Virus record (IMG/VR): IMGVR_UViG_3300025132_000357
Span: 1-21,834 of that record
Length of the DNA stretch: 21,834 bases
From: a virus
Strand: one strand, 5' to 3'
Below the pieces are notes generated by a model. The model saw only the letters and a list, made by a program, of their open reading frames with translations, had not been told where the DNA came from and searched no databases. Positions 11,182 through 21,223 of the stretch are shown in pieces (positions within the stretch are counted from its first letter, which is position 1; each line of letters begins with the position of its first letter). Position numbers and translations under genes: made by a program.

Positions 11182-14100
11182 AATATCATTGATAATATTG
11201 TTGGATCAGCACCAGGACCAATAACTTTAACGGTTGCTATTCCAGAAGCACCACTGGTGGCAGTAACTTCTACACCAGTTGAACCAGCAAAATCAATGGT
11301 AGAAATACTACCTCCAGTTCCCACCTGTGCTCCATTTTGATTTTTGACTGTAAGACCACCAATTGCTCCTACACCATCTGCTGTAATACCAGTTAGATTA
11401 GAACCATCAATCGCAGGTAGTGTTGCAGGGAACCTAGCATCTGGAACAGTGCCTGATCCTAAATTAGATGCATTAAGTGCTGTTAAATTTACACCAGATG
11501 CTGTTGGTAATGTTGCAGGGAACCTACCATCTGGAACAGTGCCTGATCCTAAATTAGATGCATTAAGTGCTGTGAGGTTTGCACCAGAACCACTGAATGA
11601 TGTGGCAGTAATAATACCAGTAGCACCATCCATCGTAATGGCTGCACCAACTTTTATGGAATCTCCACTATTACCAATATAAATCTTACCACTCATATTT
11701 GTATGAGAAGTACACTGATAATAAAGAACCTCTGGTGCATCAAATTGAACATCCCATATCAATGTGGTACCATTATTAGCAGAATTATTTGTTATTCCAT
11801 CATTATATGCACTACCACTAGTATCTTGAAAAGTATATTGTATTCTAAATGGATGTCCACCAGAAGCATTTTTAAATCTATATTTTTGTCCTCTCTTTAA
11901 ATAAATTGTTGGATCATTTTCGGCACCTGTTAAACCTGGTCCAATGAATGTATAATTATTATTATCTCCAGTTGCACCTAAAACCCATTCTGAAATGGCA
12001 GCATCAATTGAATTTGCAGTTACAATACCAGCATGAGCAGTGATGGCAGTTCCTACCTTTAGAGTATCGGTTATGGTAGCAATACCAATACTGTGAATAC
12101 TCTTACTCCTACCATCTAAATCACCACCTAGTTGTGGTGAATCATCATCTACAATCTCAGAAATAGCCCCATCAGCAAAACTACCAGTATTAATAGTTCC
12201 ATCTGCCTTTAAAAATCCATTTGATCCTTCAACAATAAATTTAGTGGCGGTTATAACACCAGCATGAGCAGTAATACCAGTTCCTACCTTTAAGGTATCT
12301 GATATAGTTGCAATACCAGAAACAAATAAATTATTTGCAGTTATAAATCCAACAGTGGTAATACCAGAGGTTACGTTTAAACCACCATCAGCAATACTAA
12401 CACCAGCACCAGCAATAACGTGTATTCCTTCTCTGGCAGTAACTAATCCTACTGAATCTACATTAGTTACGTCTTCATAAGTTAATGTTCCAGCAATTGA
12501 TACATTACCACTAAATGTTGCAGCAACACCGACCAAATTACGTATTGTGATATCAGGAGTTCCACTTAATCCTGCAGCAGTTCCAGATGTATCTTGGGTA
12601 CCACTTGCATTGACACCTGGTAGAGTTATATCTCCAGTTCCATTGAAAGATACTCCACCAATATTTCTAGCAGTTTTCAACGCAGTCGCTGTATCTGCAT
12701 TACCAGTTACATCACCAGTTACAGCTCCACTAAATGTAGTAGCAGTTATAATACCAGCATGAGCAGTGATAGCAGTTCCTACTTTTAAAGTATCTCCTAT
12801 TGTTCCAATACCACTTATGCTTGATGCACTTCCGACTAAATTTTCTACTGTAATATTAGGAGTACCACTTAATCCAGTAGCATCACCACTAACATTACCA
12901 GTTAAACCACCTACAAATGTAGTAGCAGTTATAATACCAGCATGAGCAGTAATACCAGTTCCTACCTTTAAAGTATCTCCTATTGTTCCAATACCACTTA
13001 TTGTTAAACCAGTTCCAACTAAGTTACCAGAGAATGTGGTTGCAGTTATGATACCAGATATAAATTGTTCCCCACCAACAATATAAATTTTTCCAAGCAT
13101 ACTGCCAGTATGAACCGAACATCTATACCTTAATACTGGTGGTGCATCGTGTTGAACATTAAGATATTGAGTTCCAATCCGAGAACCTGTGACTCCATCA
13201 GTGTAATCTGCATCATTTGCATCATTACGAAATACAAATGGATGATCAGTTCCTGTTGTATTAATAAAACGATATTTCTGTCCTCTAACCAAATATAAAT
13301 CTGGATTTCCTTCTGAACCATCTTGGCCTGGCCCTGTAAATTGATATCCTGAACCAGAACCACCACCAATACTCCAAGTAGAATTTGCGTTTTCATTTGA
13401 TGGATCACCAGCAAATGTAGTTGCAGTTATAATACCAGCATGAGCAGTGATGGCAATTCCTACTTTTAATGTATCTGCTACTGTTCCAATACCACTAATA
13501 CTTAATGCGGTTCCAACAACACGGTCAGTGCTACCAGCATAATCAGTGCTATCAAGAGTACCATCTGCCTTCAAGAATTGAGATGAAGATCCACCATAAA
13601 CATTAAATTTAGTGGCAGTTATAATACCAGCATGAGCAGTGATGGCAGTTCCTACTTTTAATGTATCTCCTACTGTTCCAATACCACTTATACTTAATGC
13701 GGTTCCAACTATCTTATCAGCAGTAACGCTACTACCAGTAAACTTACCATAAACACTACTATAAATTTCATACGCAGTTAGAATACCCACTGCTAATACT
13801 GAATTATTAGATTGCTGAACTGCGTCAGTGAATATAGTTGTTCCGATTCCAACATTACCAGTTACATTTAATGAACCTAATGTTCCAACTGTTGTGATAT
13901 TAGGTTGTGATGCAGTATTAACAGTACCAGTTACATCACCAGTTAAAGCACCCTTAAATGTAGTGGCAGTTATAACACCAGAAACAGATAAATCATTTGC
14001 AGTTATAAATCCAACAGTTGTAATACCAGAAGTTACAATTAAACCATCATTAAATGTAGAAAGACCAACAAATGTAGAAAGTCCAGTTACATTGATACTT

Positions 14101-15428
14101 TCAGATTTAATAAATTGTGTTCCAATACCAGTTATGGTGGCAACACCATCAGTAAGATTAGCACTCAAAGATGATCCAAAATCAATTGTTCCAGCAGCAC
14201 CAACAGAAATACCACTATTTCTAACCTGAACACCTTGTCCTGAAGCAGAAACATTTACTAATTGACTACCATCACCTACAAATTTAGTTGCACTTACAAT
14301 TCCTGTCGCACTAAACATTGTGATAGCAGAACCAACAAAGACATTATCGTTGAAAGTTGTAATTCCAGTAAAAGTAGACATTCCACCTACTGATAAAGCA
14401 GTTCCAACTATACCACTTACATCTATAGTTGTAGCAGTTATAATACCACCACTAGCAGTAATACCAGTTCCTATTTTTAATGTAGCTGGTCGCATCCAAG
14501 CATCAGTTAAAGTAGCAATACCCGTAAATGATAATGCTGATCCAACTATACTGGTTACATCTATATTAGGAGCACCAGTTAACCCAGTGGCATTACCATC
14601 AAATTTAGTTGCAGTTATAATACCAGCATGAGCAGTGATGGCAGTTCCTACTTCCAGAGTATCAGATAATGTGGTAATACCAGCATGTACAATTAAACCA
14701 TCATTAAATGTAGAAACACCAACAAATGTAGAAAGACCAGTTACGTTAATACTTGTAGCACTTACATTTCCTGTAGCTTGTATACCTGTTAAATATTGAC
14801 CATCACCATAATATCTATTTGCATGTATGCTTCCATCAGAAGAATAAGCCGTGATGGCAGATCCTACTTCAAGACTTGAGTCTACCGTGGTAACGCCAGA
14901 AATTACATGTAAACCATTATTAAATGTGGCAATTCCAACAAATGTAGATATACCAGAAACATCTAATTCACTTGCCCTTGCAAATCCACCAAGAAGATTT
15001 GTTGCATTATCAGTAGAGGGAATACTTGCGGTTACGGTTACAACACCTGCAGATATATCACTTACAGATAAATTAGTACCAAAGTTAATTGTACCAGCAG
15101 TTCCAACTGCATCATTACCGTCATAAACAATAACACCAGAACCTGAACCAACAACACCAGTTAATCCTGAACCATCTCCAACAAATGTTGCATTAATTCC
15201 ACTTGGTCCTCTAAATGACTTTGCACTTATTATTCCACTAGCAGCATCCATCGTAATGGCTGTACCAACTTTTATGGAACTGGAACTTATTCCTGTTTCA
15301 GAACCATCTCCAATTACAATATCATTTGCACTTACTGTACCTACAACATTAAGAGTAACCTTACTCTCACTGTAACCCGATACACCTACCTTAAGGTCTT
15401 TAACTCTACCACTAATATACTTTGCCAT
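11178..15428 (-). CDS. Giant repetitive tail-fibre-like virion protein with two cupredoxin-like domains, 1416 aa
   Basis: Beta-repeat fibre. Most of it repeats a unit like SISGIGTIGDTLKVGTAITA followed by HAGIITATTF and often GDVTGNADT, giving a long thin shaft. The end has two tandem 29-30 aa repeats with ASNLGSGTVPDxRFPATLP, common in phage fibres. Two globular insertions, residues about 680-785 and 1140-1253, read LYLVRGQKYRF...HPFVF...YRCSVHTGSM and IYLKRGQKYRF...HPFRI...YYQCTSHTNM. These are cupredoxin-like, with all four type-1 copper ligands in place. It starts one nucleotide before the end of the 113-aa gene. Probably a long fibre binding the cell surface. Confidence 0.82.
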   Translation of the reverse strand: MAKYISGRVKDLKVGVSGYSESKVTLNVVGTVSANDIVIGDGSETGISSSSIKVGTAITMDAASGIISAKSFRGPSGINATFVGDGSGLTGVVGSGSGVIVYDGNDAVGTAGTINFGTNLSVSDISAGVVTVTASIPSTDNATNLLGGFARASELDVSGISTFVGIATFNNGLHVISGVTTVDSSLEVGSAITAYSSDGSIHANRYYGDGQYLTGIQATGNVSATSINVTGLSTFVGVSTFNDGLIVHAGITTLSDTLEVGTAITAHAGIITATKFDGNATGLTGAPNIDVTSIVGSALSFTGIATLTDAWMRPATLKIGTGITASGGIITATTIDVSGIVGTALSVGGMSTFTGITTFNDNVFVGSAITMFSATGIVSATKFVGDGSQLVNVSASGQGVQVRNSGISVGAAGTIDFGSSLSANLTDGVATITGIGTQFIKSESINVTGLSTFVGLSTFNDGLIVTSGITTVGFITANDLSVSGVITATTFKGALTGDVTGTVNTASQPNITTVGTLGSLNVTGNVGIGTTIFTDAVQQSNNSVLAVGILTAYEIYSSVYGKFTGSSVTADKIVGTALSISGIGTVGDTLKVGTAITAHAGIITATKFNVYGGSSSQFLKADGTLDSTDYAGSTDRVVGTALSISGIGTVADTLKVGIAITAHAGIITATTFAGDPSNENANSTWSIGGGSGSGYQFTGPGQDGSEGNPDLYLVRGQKYRFINTTGTDHPFVFRNDANDADYTDGVTGSRIGTQYLNVQHDAPPVLRYRCSVHTGSMLGKIYIVGGEQFISGIITATTFSGNLVGTGLTISGIGTIGDTLKVGTGITAHAGIITATTFVGGLTGNVSGDATGLSGTPNITVENLVGSASSISGIGTIGDTLKVGTAITAHAGIITATTFSGAVTGDVTGNADTATALKTARNIGGVSFNGTGDITLPGVNASGTQDTSGTAAGLSGTPDITIRNLVGVAATFSGNVSIAGTLTYEDVTNVDSVGLVTAREGIHVIAGAGVSIADGGLNVTSGITTVGFITANNLFVSGIATISDTLKVGTGITAHAGVITATKFIVEGSNGFLKADGTINTGSFADGAISEIVDDDSPQLGGDLDGRSKSIHSIGIATITDTLKVGTAITAHAGIVTANSIDAAISEWVLGATGDNNNYTFIGPGLTGAENDPTIYLKRGQKYRFKNASGGHPFRIQYTFQDTSGSAYNDGITNNSANNGTTLIWDVQFDAPEVLYYQCTSHTNMSGKIYIGNSGDSIKVGAAITMDGATGIITATSFSGSGANLTALNASNLGSGTVPDGRFPATLPTASGVNLTALNASNLGSGTVPDARFPATLPAIDGSNLTGITADGVGAIGGLTVKNQNGAQVGTGGSISTIDFAGSTGVEVTATSGASGIATVKVIGPGADPTILSMIF
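11421..11573 (-). repeat. Two near-identical ~65-nt direct repeats in the fibre 3' end
   Basis: The block GTTGCAGGGAACCT(A/C)GCATC and the following ~45 nt occur twice with a period of 87-90 nt and only a few differences. They encode the tandem NLGSGTVPD repeats. This is a plausible site for in-frame expansion or contraction of the fibre by recombination. Confidence 0.75.
12027..14640 (-). repeat. Seven dispersed copies of a fibre-encoding repeat
   Basis: The plus-strand string ACCAGCATGAGCAGT recurs near 12027, 12257, 12753, 12937, 13436, 13627 and 14622, each within a longer similar block (about 45-50 nt, continuing into AGTTCCTAC). They encode the AITAHAGIITAT shaft unit. The copies are in one reading frame and keep near-identical codons, which suggests recent duplication or ongoing gene conversion rather than protein-level selection alone. 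Confidence 0.8.
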
Positions 15429-15770
15429 TTAACTAAGTGTCTCTAGTATGCTTCCTAAAAATTTAATATCAGTCGAATTACTCGCTTCAACAATCAGTAC
15501 ATCATCAGTTTCAAGAACAAGTTTACCTGGAAGAAGATTTGCAGTATCACTAGATTCAATAGGTAAAGATTTTACAATTTCAGTGGTTACTGCAATTCCA
15601 GAAGTTGTTCGTTCATGAGAAAATGAAATTGTCTGAGTGGAACCTCCAACATTTGCTGCTTGTGCTAAAAGAATTACTCCCGTATATCCAACAGGTGCTG
15701 TATAGATTCCAACTGCACTTGTAGGTACAACTTTAGTAACTGTTCTGAATACGTTTAATGCTAATGCCAT
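15429..15770 (-). CDS. Small beta-rich virion protein, 113 aa
   Basis: Beta-sandwich-type small structural protein: MALALNVFRTVTKVVPTSAV, then VGYTGVILLAQAANVGGSTQT and a C-terminal set of strands ending KFLGSILETLS. It belongs to a small class of cyanophage virion proteins that I recall next to fibre genes. It abuts the fibre gene (15428/15429) and follows the beta-helix protein after 3 nt. Probable paralogue of the 124-aa protein at 10779-11153. Likely adaptor; biochemical role not visible. Confidence 0.68.
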   Translation of the reverse strand: MALALNVFRTVTKVVPTSAVGIYTAPVGYTGVILLAQAANVGGSTQTISFSHERTTSGIAVTTEIVKSLPIESSDTANLLPGKLVLETDDVLIVEASNSTDIKFLGSILETLS

Positions 15771-15773
15771 TTT

Positions 15774-18272
15774 TTAATCTCCCCCTAATGCTAGTATAAA
15801 TGGTGTCATTGTTGAAAATAAACTCTTAGTATAAGAATCCCCAGTAATAGTTCCATCTTGTTGATTGATAATAACACCATCACCAATTCTAAAATTACCA
15901 GTTTGATCAGTGCTTGTAAATATAGTTATTCCACCATTTCTATCATCAACTTCATTATCTTGAATTGGAACGGCACCTCTTGATGGTAATGATCTAAGTG
16001 GATCAATACCAGTTCCTATGTATTCAAATGAATGACTTGATGCAAGAATTCTACTCTGTTTAAAAAAGGGAACTGTTGAACCAACACCAACTGCATAAGG
16101 AACAGCTTCATTTACTGTAATTGTGCTAATACCACTAGAAAGTGGAGTAGATTTTGTTATAAGATAGTAATCATTTGTCATTATTGCAGTTGCAGTAGCA
16201 GTGGTTCCACTAGGTGGATCTGCAATTGTAATATTTACAGATTGTCCAGAGGTATATCCTCTACCATTAGAGGCAATATTAATAGCGGTTACAATTCCGT
16301 TTGTAAGTTCAACTATACCACTTGCTTTTATTCCCCATGATTCAGAAGGATCAGTAATAGTTACACTTGGTATACTTGTGTATCCAGATCCTCCATTCGT
16401 AATATTTATTTTCTGTAATTGTTGAAATAAACCGTCAAAATATACAGCTTGACCATCAAATGGTCTTATAATATCAAGTTTAACATTTCCACCCGAAACA
16501 TAATTGTGTGGATACTTATTAGGACCAACAAAAGTTGAGAAAGTTGTAAGTCCAATAACTTCATTTACTTCAAAAATATATCCATTTACTCCAGATGGTG
16601 TAATATCATGAGTTGAAGTACCAACATTAACCGTAAAACTATTAGTAGTTACTGCTTCAATACCCAGAGTGGCATTATGTGCAGGATCACCAACTCTAGG
16701 ATAAGGATGTAATGTTGCATGGTTATCCTTAGAACAAGTAAATGTTATTCCACCAGTTGCAATACCAATTGTGTTGTTTGCCTTTAGAATACCTTTAGGA
16801 GTTCCAGATACAAAAGCATGTGTATAATCTCCTCCACTTGAAGCACCCACATTAACTGTAAATGATGTAGCACTATTAGGTGTTACTTCCACCCATTTAT
16901 TATAAAAAGGATCACTTATTCTAGGATATGCGTGTTGTGTAGCATAATTATCCTTAGCACATGTAAATGTAAGAGAACCCTCTAAGAACTTAACATAATC
17001 ACCACTATCCAATCCATGCAGCCCGCTAGTTGTTACTGTAAGTTGTCCAGTTGAAGGTACGTAACTCGTAGGGGAAATAGCAGTCAATCCAATACCAGGT
17101 GCAGACAATCCATGTGCTGTACCAACATCTATAACCAATTCTCCTGTGGAAGCAGTGTATGTGGTTCCAGCTCCTGCTGTATAAGCAGCACCAGTATTAA
17201 CTGTAATAGCACTTGAAATTCCCGATACAAATAAATGTGTATAATCTCCATAGTTACATGTGAACCCAAGTTTTGATAATGTTACACCCATACCAACTGC
17301 AAGACCATGAGGGGTATATGTTGTGATAGTTGTAAGACCAGTATTCCCATCATAAGTTGCATCAGAAACACTATGAGTCAACGTATTTAAATCTAATACA
17401 AAGTCAGTTTGACCAGCAATTTGTGATGAGGTTACTATTCCTGTATATTTTAAAGGTCCGACACCATCAGCTCTCATGCCAAAATTACCAAATGATGAGT
17501 TAGAGTTTGTCACATCACACTGACCACCACTATTAGCAGCAATACCAACATCAAGGTTGATTGTAAACATTGACACTATTTGAGCATAACCCTCATTACT
17601 TAGGGAAACTCCTATACCATTTGCATTGTATTGTGTATATGAGTCCGTAACCATACTTCTAAAAGGCCCGATAGATTTACTACCATCAACCTTCATACCA
17701 ATACTATTGGTAATTCTATTTGTACAAAATCGAATATAAGGTGATTGATTACCAAACTCAATTTTATTAGGATTAAATGCAATCGCAGAAACTCCCGAAT
17801 TAACTGTCCCAGAAAATGTCAATTCCGATAACATGGATCCAGGCCCAACAAAAAATAAATCCTGATCAGAATTTTGGGGAGTGATTGTTACCTCTCGTAA
17901 ACTATCTCCAACTAAACTAACTTGTTTTGGTATGGCGATTGGATTATTTTCTACATAAACACCAGCACTTACTTTGACCACATCTCCATCAGATGCAATA
18001 CCAATCGCAGATTTAATAGTTCCTTTTGCATCTCCAAGTTTTAATCCAGTATTATTATCATTTCCATCTTTTGTTACGTATATTACATTTGTGACAGTTG
18101 CTCCAGCACCTATCCTTACTACCTCTGTCGCAATACCAGCAGCAGATCTATCTCTAAGAGTTACTAATTCTGCATCATAAGTATTAAGAGCTAATTCTCC
18201 AACTTGCAAATCAGAAACCTGCGGTCTTTTACCCTCTACAGAAGATCTCTTAATCCTAATAGGTGTTGCCAT
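15774..18272 (-). CDS. Virion structural protein with pectate-lyase-like beta-helix, 832 aa
   Basis: The N-terminus ATPIRIKRSSVEGKRPQVSD, then LQVGELALNTYDAELVTLRD, is a fibre attachment segment common in cyanophage fibre proteins. Residues 80-300 look like a right-handed beta-helix of the DUF1565/pectin-lyase type (VYVTKDGNDNNTG, DVVKVSAGVY, VSLVGDSL). Residues 310-560 carry repeats of a FTC-x-KDN-x-AT...HxYPR module with FTVNVG strands (two full copies, one partial). The C-terminus has GGSGYTSIPSVTITDP and ends in NFRIGDGVIINQQDGTITG and a hydrophobic tail. No polysaccharide-lyase catalytic motif was recognised. It opens the fibre operon. Confidence 0.82.
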   Translation of the reverse strand: MATPIRIKRSSVEGKRPQVSDLQVGELALNTYDAELVTLRDRSAAGIATEVVRIGAGATVTNVIYVTKDGNDNNTGLKLGDAKGTIKSAIGIASDGDVVKVSAGVYVENNPIAIPKQVSLVGDSLREVTITPQNSDQDLFFVGPGSMLSELTFSGTVNSGVSAIAFNPNKIEFGNQSPYIRFCTNRITNSIGMKVDGSKSIGPFRSMVTDSYTQYNANGIGVSLSNEGYAQIVSMFTINLDVGIAANSGGQCDVTNSNSSFGNFGMRADGVGPLKYTGIVTSSQIAGQTDFVLDLNTLTHSVSDATYDGNTGLTTITTYTPHGLAVGMGVTLSKLGFTCNYGDYTHLFVSGISSAITVNTGAAYTAGAGTTYTASTGELVIDVGTAHGLSAPGIGLTAISPTSYVPSTGQLTVTTSGLHGLDSGDYVKFLEGSLTFTCAKDNYATQHAYPRISDPFYNKWVEVTPNSATSFTVNVGASSGGDYTHAFVSGTPKGILKANNTIGIATGGITFTCSKDNHATLHPYPRVGDPAHNATLGIEAVTTNSFTVNVGTSTHDITPSGVNGYIFEVNEVIGLTTFSTFVGPNKYPHNYVSGGNVKLDIIRPFDGQAVYFDGLFQQLQKINITNGGSGYTSIPSVTITDPSESWGIKASGIVELTNGIVTAINIASNGRGYTSGQSVNITIADPPSGTTATATAIMTNDYYLITKSTPLSSGISTITVNEAVPYAVGVGSTVPFFKQSRILASSHSFEYIGTGIDPLRSLPSRGAVPIQDNEVDDRNGGITIFTSTDQTGNFRIGDGVIINQQDGTITGDSYTKSLFSTMTPFILALGGD

Positions 18273-18299
18273 TTATATATTCGGTATGTACCAGAACAA

Positions 18300-18326
18300 C
18301 AGTATATACTGCCTTGATATATTTAT
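18300..18326 (-). promoter_or_regulatory. ATAAATA element and 12-bp palindrome upstream of the beta-helix gene
   Basis: ATAAATA on the minus strand (18320-18326, in context AATAAATA) resembles the T4 late promoter. It is followed by the perfect 12-bp palindrome CAGTATATACTG (18300-18311), about 27 nt before the ATG at 18272. The palindrome would lie in the 5' leader as a weak hairpin or act as a protein site on DNA. The only gap between the HNH gene and the fibre block is here. Confidence 0.45.
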
Positions 18327-18698
18327 TCAACTCGCATTGTTGCGTCTTGGCTTATAGACAAATAAATTTTTAGATGGTTCTGGTTCCATCCAATCTTTTA
18401 TTTTTTGATATCTATCAGCATTAAAAAACTCCTGTGAAAAATACCATTCTTCCCAAGGAGTATGTGATTTTTGTTGATTACATGAATTACAACAGCAAAC
18501 TACATTTTTTGTAAAATCAGATCCTCCCTTTGAGCGAGGAACCACGTGATCAATCGTGAGTTCACTTTCATTTCCACAGTATGCACACTGATATTCCCAT
18601 CGTTCTTTTATCTTTCTCCTCCATAATCTTTTTGCTTCGGCTGAACTTGTAGTTTTTAAATTGTACAAATAATGTTGAGGAGAAGATAAGATTTCCAT
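18327..18698 (-). CDS. HNH endonuclease
   Basis: 123-aa HNH nuclease (start at ATG 18698; the longer TTG start adds four residues). C38-x2-C41 and C70-x2-C73 form the structural zinc site around the catalytic beta-beta-alpha-metal core: DH at 50-51 (TIDHVVPRSKGG), N65, and the terminal NxxK at 74-77. The flanks (LWRRKIKERWEYQCAYCG, then PWEEWYFSQEFF) are typical of free-standing phage HNH proteins. It sits between the fibre block and the auxiliary genes, consistent with a homing endonuclease or a DNA-processing enzyme. Which one cannot be told from sequence; no intron is seen next to it. Confidence 0.85.
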   Translation of the reverse strand: MEILSSPQHYLYNLKTTSSAEAKRLWRRKIKERWEYQCAYCGNESELTIDHVVPRSKGGSDFTKNVVCCCNSCNQQKSHTPWEEWYFSQEFFNADRYQKIKDWMEPEPSKNLFVYKPRRNNAS

Positions 18699-18717
18699 AT
18701 GTGATTGCAACTATTTT

Positions 18718-18724
18718 TATTTAG
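18718..18724 (-). promoter_or_regulatory. CTAAATA late-promoter-like element before the HNH gene
   Basis: Minus-strand CTAAATA (within ACTAAATAAAA) lies 19 nt before the ATG at 18698, just after the stop of the oxygenase gene. Third copy of the heptamer with a near-constant gap. Support comes from the repeated geometry. Confidence 0.4.
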
Positions 18725-18735
18725 TAATACTCCAA

Positions 18736-20175
<1,440 letters not shown>

Positions 20176-20176
<1 letters not shown>

Positions 20177-20664
20177 TATCCGTATGTAAAAGTTTTTCCT
20201 TTGATTTGAGATTGACCCTCTGGGTTTTTACCCTGCGGTTTAAATTTTCCCAATTTAACATTTTTTGATTTGCCAAGTCCACCTTTTCTTGTTGCAGCCA
20301 GTGTACCAGTTTTTTTCGTTTGTGTCAATACAGAATCTTGTCCGTACTTCTTCCCTAATTTCTTAACTGTTTTCTTAAACTTTCTTTTACCCATCTTTCC
20401 AGATGTAACAACATGACTTCTTTCTTTTACTTTAGTTTCTTTACCAGTTTTGTCATCTTTCTCTACATATGAACCAGTTACTTTAGTTGCACCAGGTAAA
20501 CCTTTACCACGAATATCTTTATCTAATTGTTTTGCCCTTGCACGATTTTCTTTTGCAGACTTATCATCTCTAGATGCAGACATTGTGGCTATGCCACCTT
20601 TATCAGATTTACTTTTTATTCTAGAAAGACTACTCTCTTGTATAAATTCTTTGAATGTCTTCAT
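20176..20664 (-). CDS. Candidate internal head protein with capsid-targeting N-terminus, 162 aa
   Basis: Begins MKTFKEFIQES, strikingly like the capsid-targeting sequence of T4 internal proteins (MKTYQEFIAEA). The tripeptide I-Q-E at residues 8-10 fits the gp21 prohead protease site (L/I-x-E followed by cleavage), so mature protein would start at S11. The rest is Lys/Arg/Gly-rich, low complexity, without Cys or Trp, and probably disordered with DNA-binding capacity. T4 internal proteins are packaged in the prohead, processed and injected with DNA. This analogy is the best explanation; function after injection is unknown. It is coupled to both neighbours by overlapping stop/start codons. Confidence 0.65.
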
Positions 20665-20924
20665 TGTTCTTGTAATTTTTCTACAACAGTTTTTGCTTGC
20701 ATTGGTGCAATATCATTCAATCCGTTGGCATCAAACCAAGGTGCTTCTTCCCAGTCAAAACCTTCACCAAATGTATTGTCAGGTGACATGACATACCAAT
20801 GGCATTTTGCATCAGGCACATCTACTGCACACACTGCCCAATCATCTGCCCACTGAGGTACTTGAACGTACATCACAGGTAGATGATTAGCAAACAATGA
20901 AAGTATAAAAGAAAAAATAATCAT
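20661..20924 (-). CDS. Small exported or membrane-anchored protein, 87 aa
   Basis: N-terminal hydrophobic stretch (MIIFSFILSLFANHLPVMYV) followed by an aromatic- and acid-rich domain (VPQWADDWAVCAVDVPDAKC, then FGEGFDWEEAPWFDANGL). The two Cys are 9 residues apart and might form a disulfide if exported. Seven Trp in 87 residues is unusual. The stop overlaps the internal-protein-like start by 4 nt. It may be a membrane-anchored or periplasmic factor acting on the host envelope; this is inference from topology alone. Confidence 0.6.
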   Translation of the reverse strand: MIIFSFILSLFANHLPVMYVQVPQWADDWAVCAVDVPDAKCHWYVMSPDNTFGEGFDWEEAPWFDANGLNDIAPMQAKTVVEKLQEQ

Positions 20925-20931
20925 TTGTTAT

Positions 20932-20939
20932 TATTTATA
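20932..20939 (-). promoter_or_regulatory. TATAAATA late-promoter consensus match
   Basis: Exact T4 late consensus TATAAATA on the minus strand, but it overlaps the stop of the 95-aa gene and ends 7 nt before the ATG at 20924. If active, the transcript would be nearly leaderless. Position makes a chance match in AT-rich DNA quite possible. Confidence 0.35.
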
Positions 20940-21222
20940 TACCGTTCCAGAATGTATCTGAGGGTGTCGCCATACTTCTTGAAATAAAGTATAATCCTAC
21001 ATTACATAAAAACCAATACAAATTGGTTATCCATGCTTGTCTCCAACAGTATTTTCTGTTGCTCTGTACAATGTACATGTTTCTTTCATTCATTGTTGTG
21101 TCAACAGACAAGGGTCTGAATTTCAACCACTGTTCTAATAGCAGTGATATTACAAATCCAATAGCAAAGACATAGAATATTAGGTTTAGTAAACCTGCCA
21201 TTGAAAATAGAAATGATATCAT
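20935..21222 (-). CDS. Two-span membrane protein, 95 aa
   Basis: Transmembrane helix 1 at about residues 4-29 (LFSMAGLLNLIFYVFAIGFV), an amphipathic linker containing basic residues, and helix 2 at about 65-82 (ITNLYWFLCNVGLYFISRSM). Positive charges lie mainly in the linker (K34, R36, R47, R56, K57, R61), suggesting an N-out/C-out or hairpin arrangement with a cytoplasmic loop. Small two-span membrane proteins beside psbD invite comparison with photosynthetic accessory subunits or holin-like proteins; the sequence decides neither. One nucleotide separates it from the zinc-ribbon gene. Confidence 0.65.
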   Translation of the reverse strand: MISFLFSMAGLLNLIFYVFAIGFVISLLLEQWLKFRPLSVDTTMNERNMYIVQSNRKYCWRQAWITNLYWFLCNVGLYFISRSMATPSDTFWNGI

Positions 21223-21223
21223 T

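Noticed and set aside
13828-14229. 133-aa plus-strand ORF (with similar ones at 11344-11682, 14320-14631 and 14851-15126)
   Set aside because: Shadows of the Val/Thr/Ala-rich repetitive fibre; the apparent repeat composition mirrors the real minus-strand frame.
12027-14640. CRISPR-like array of repeats
   Set aside because: Repeats are irregularly spaced, all in one reading frame and encode a periodic protein; there are no unique uniform spacers.
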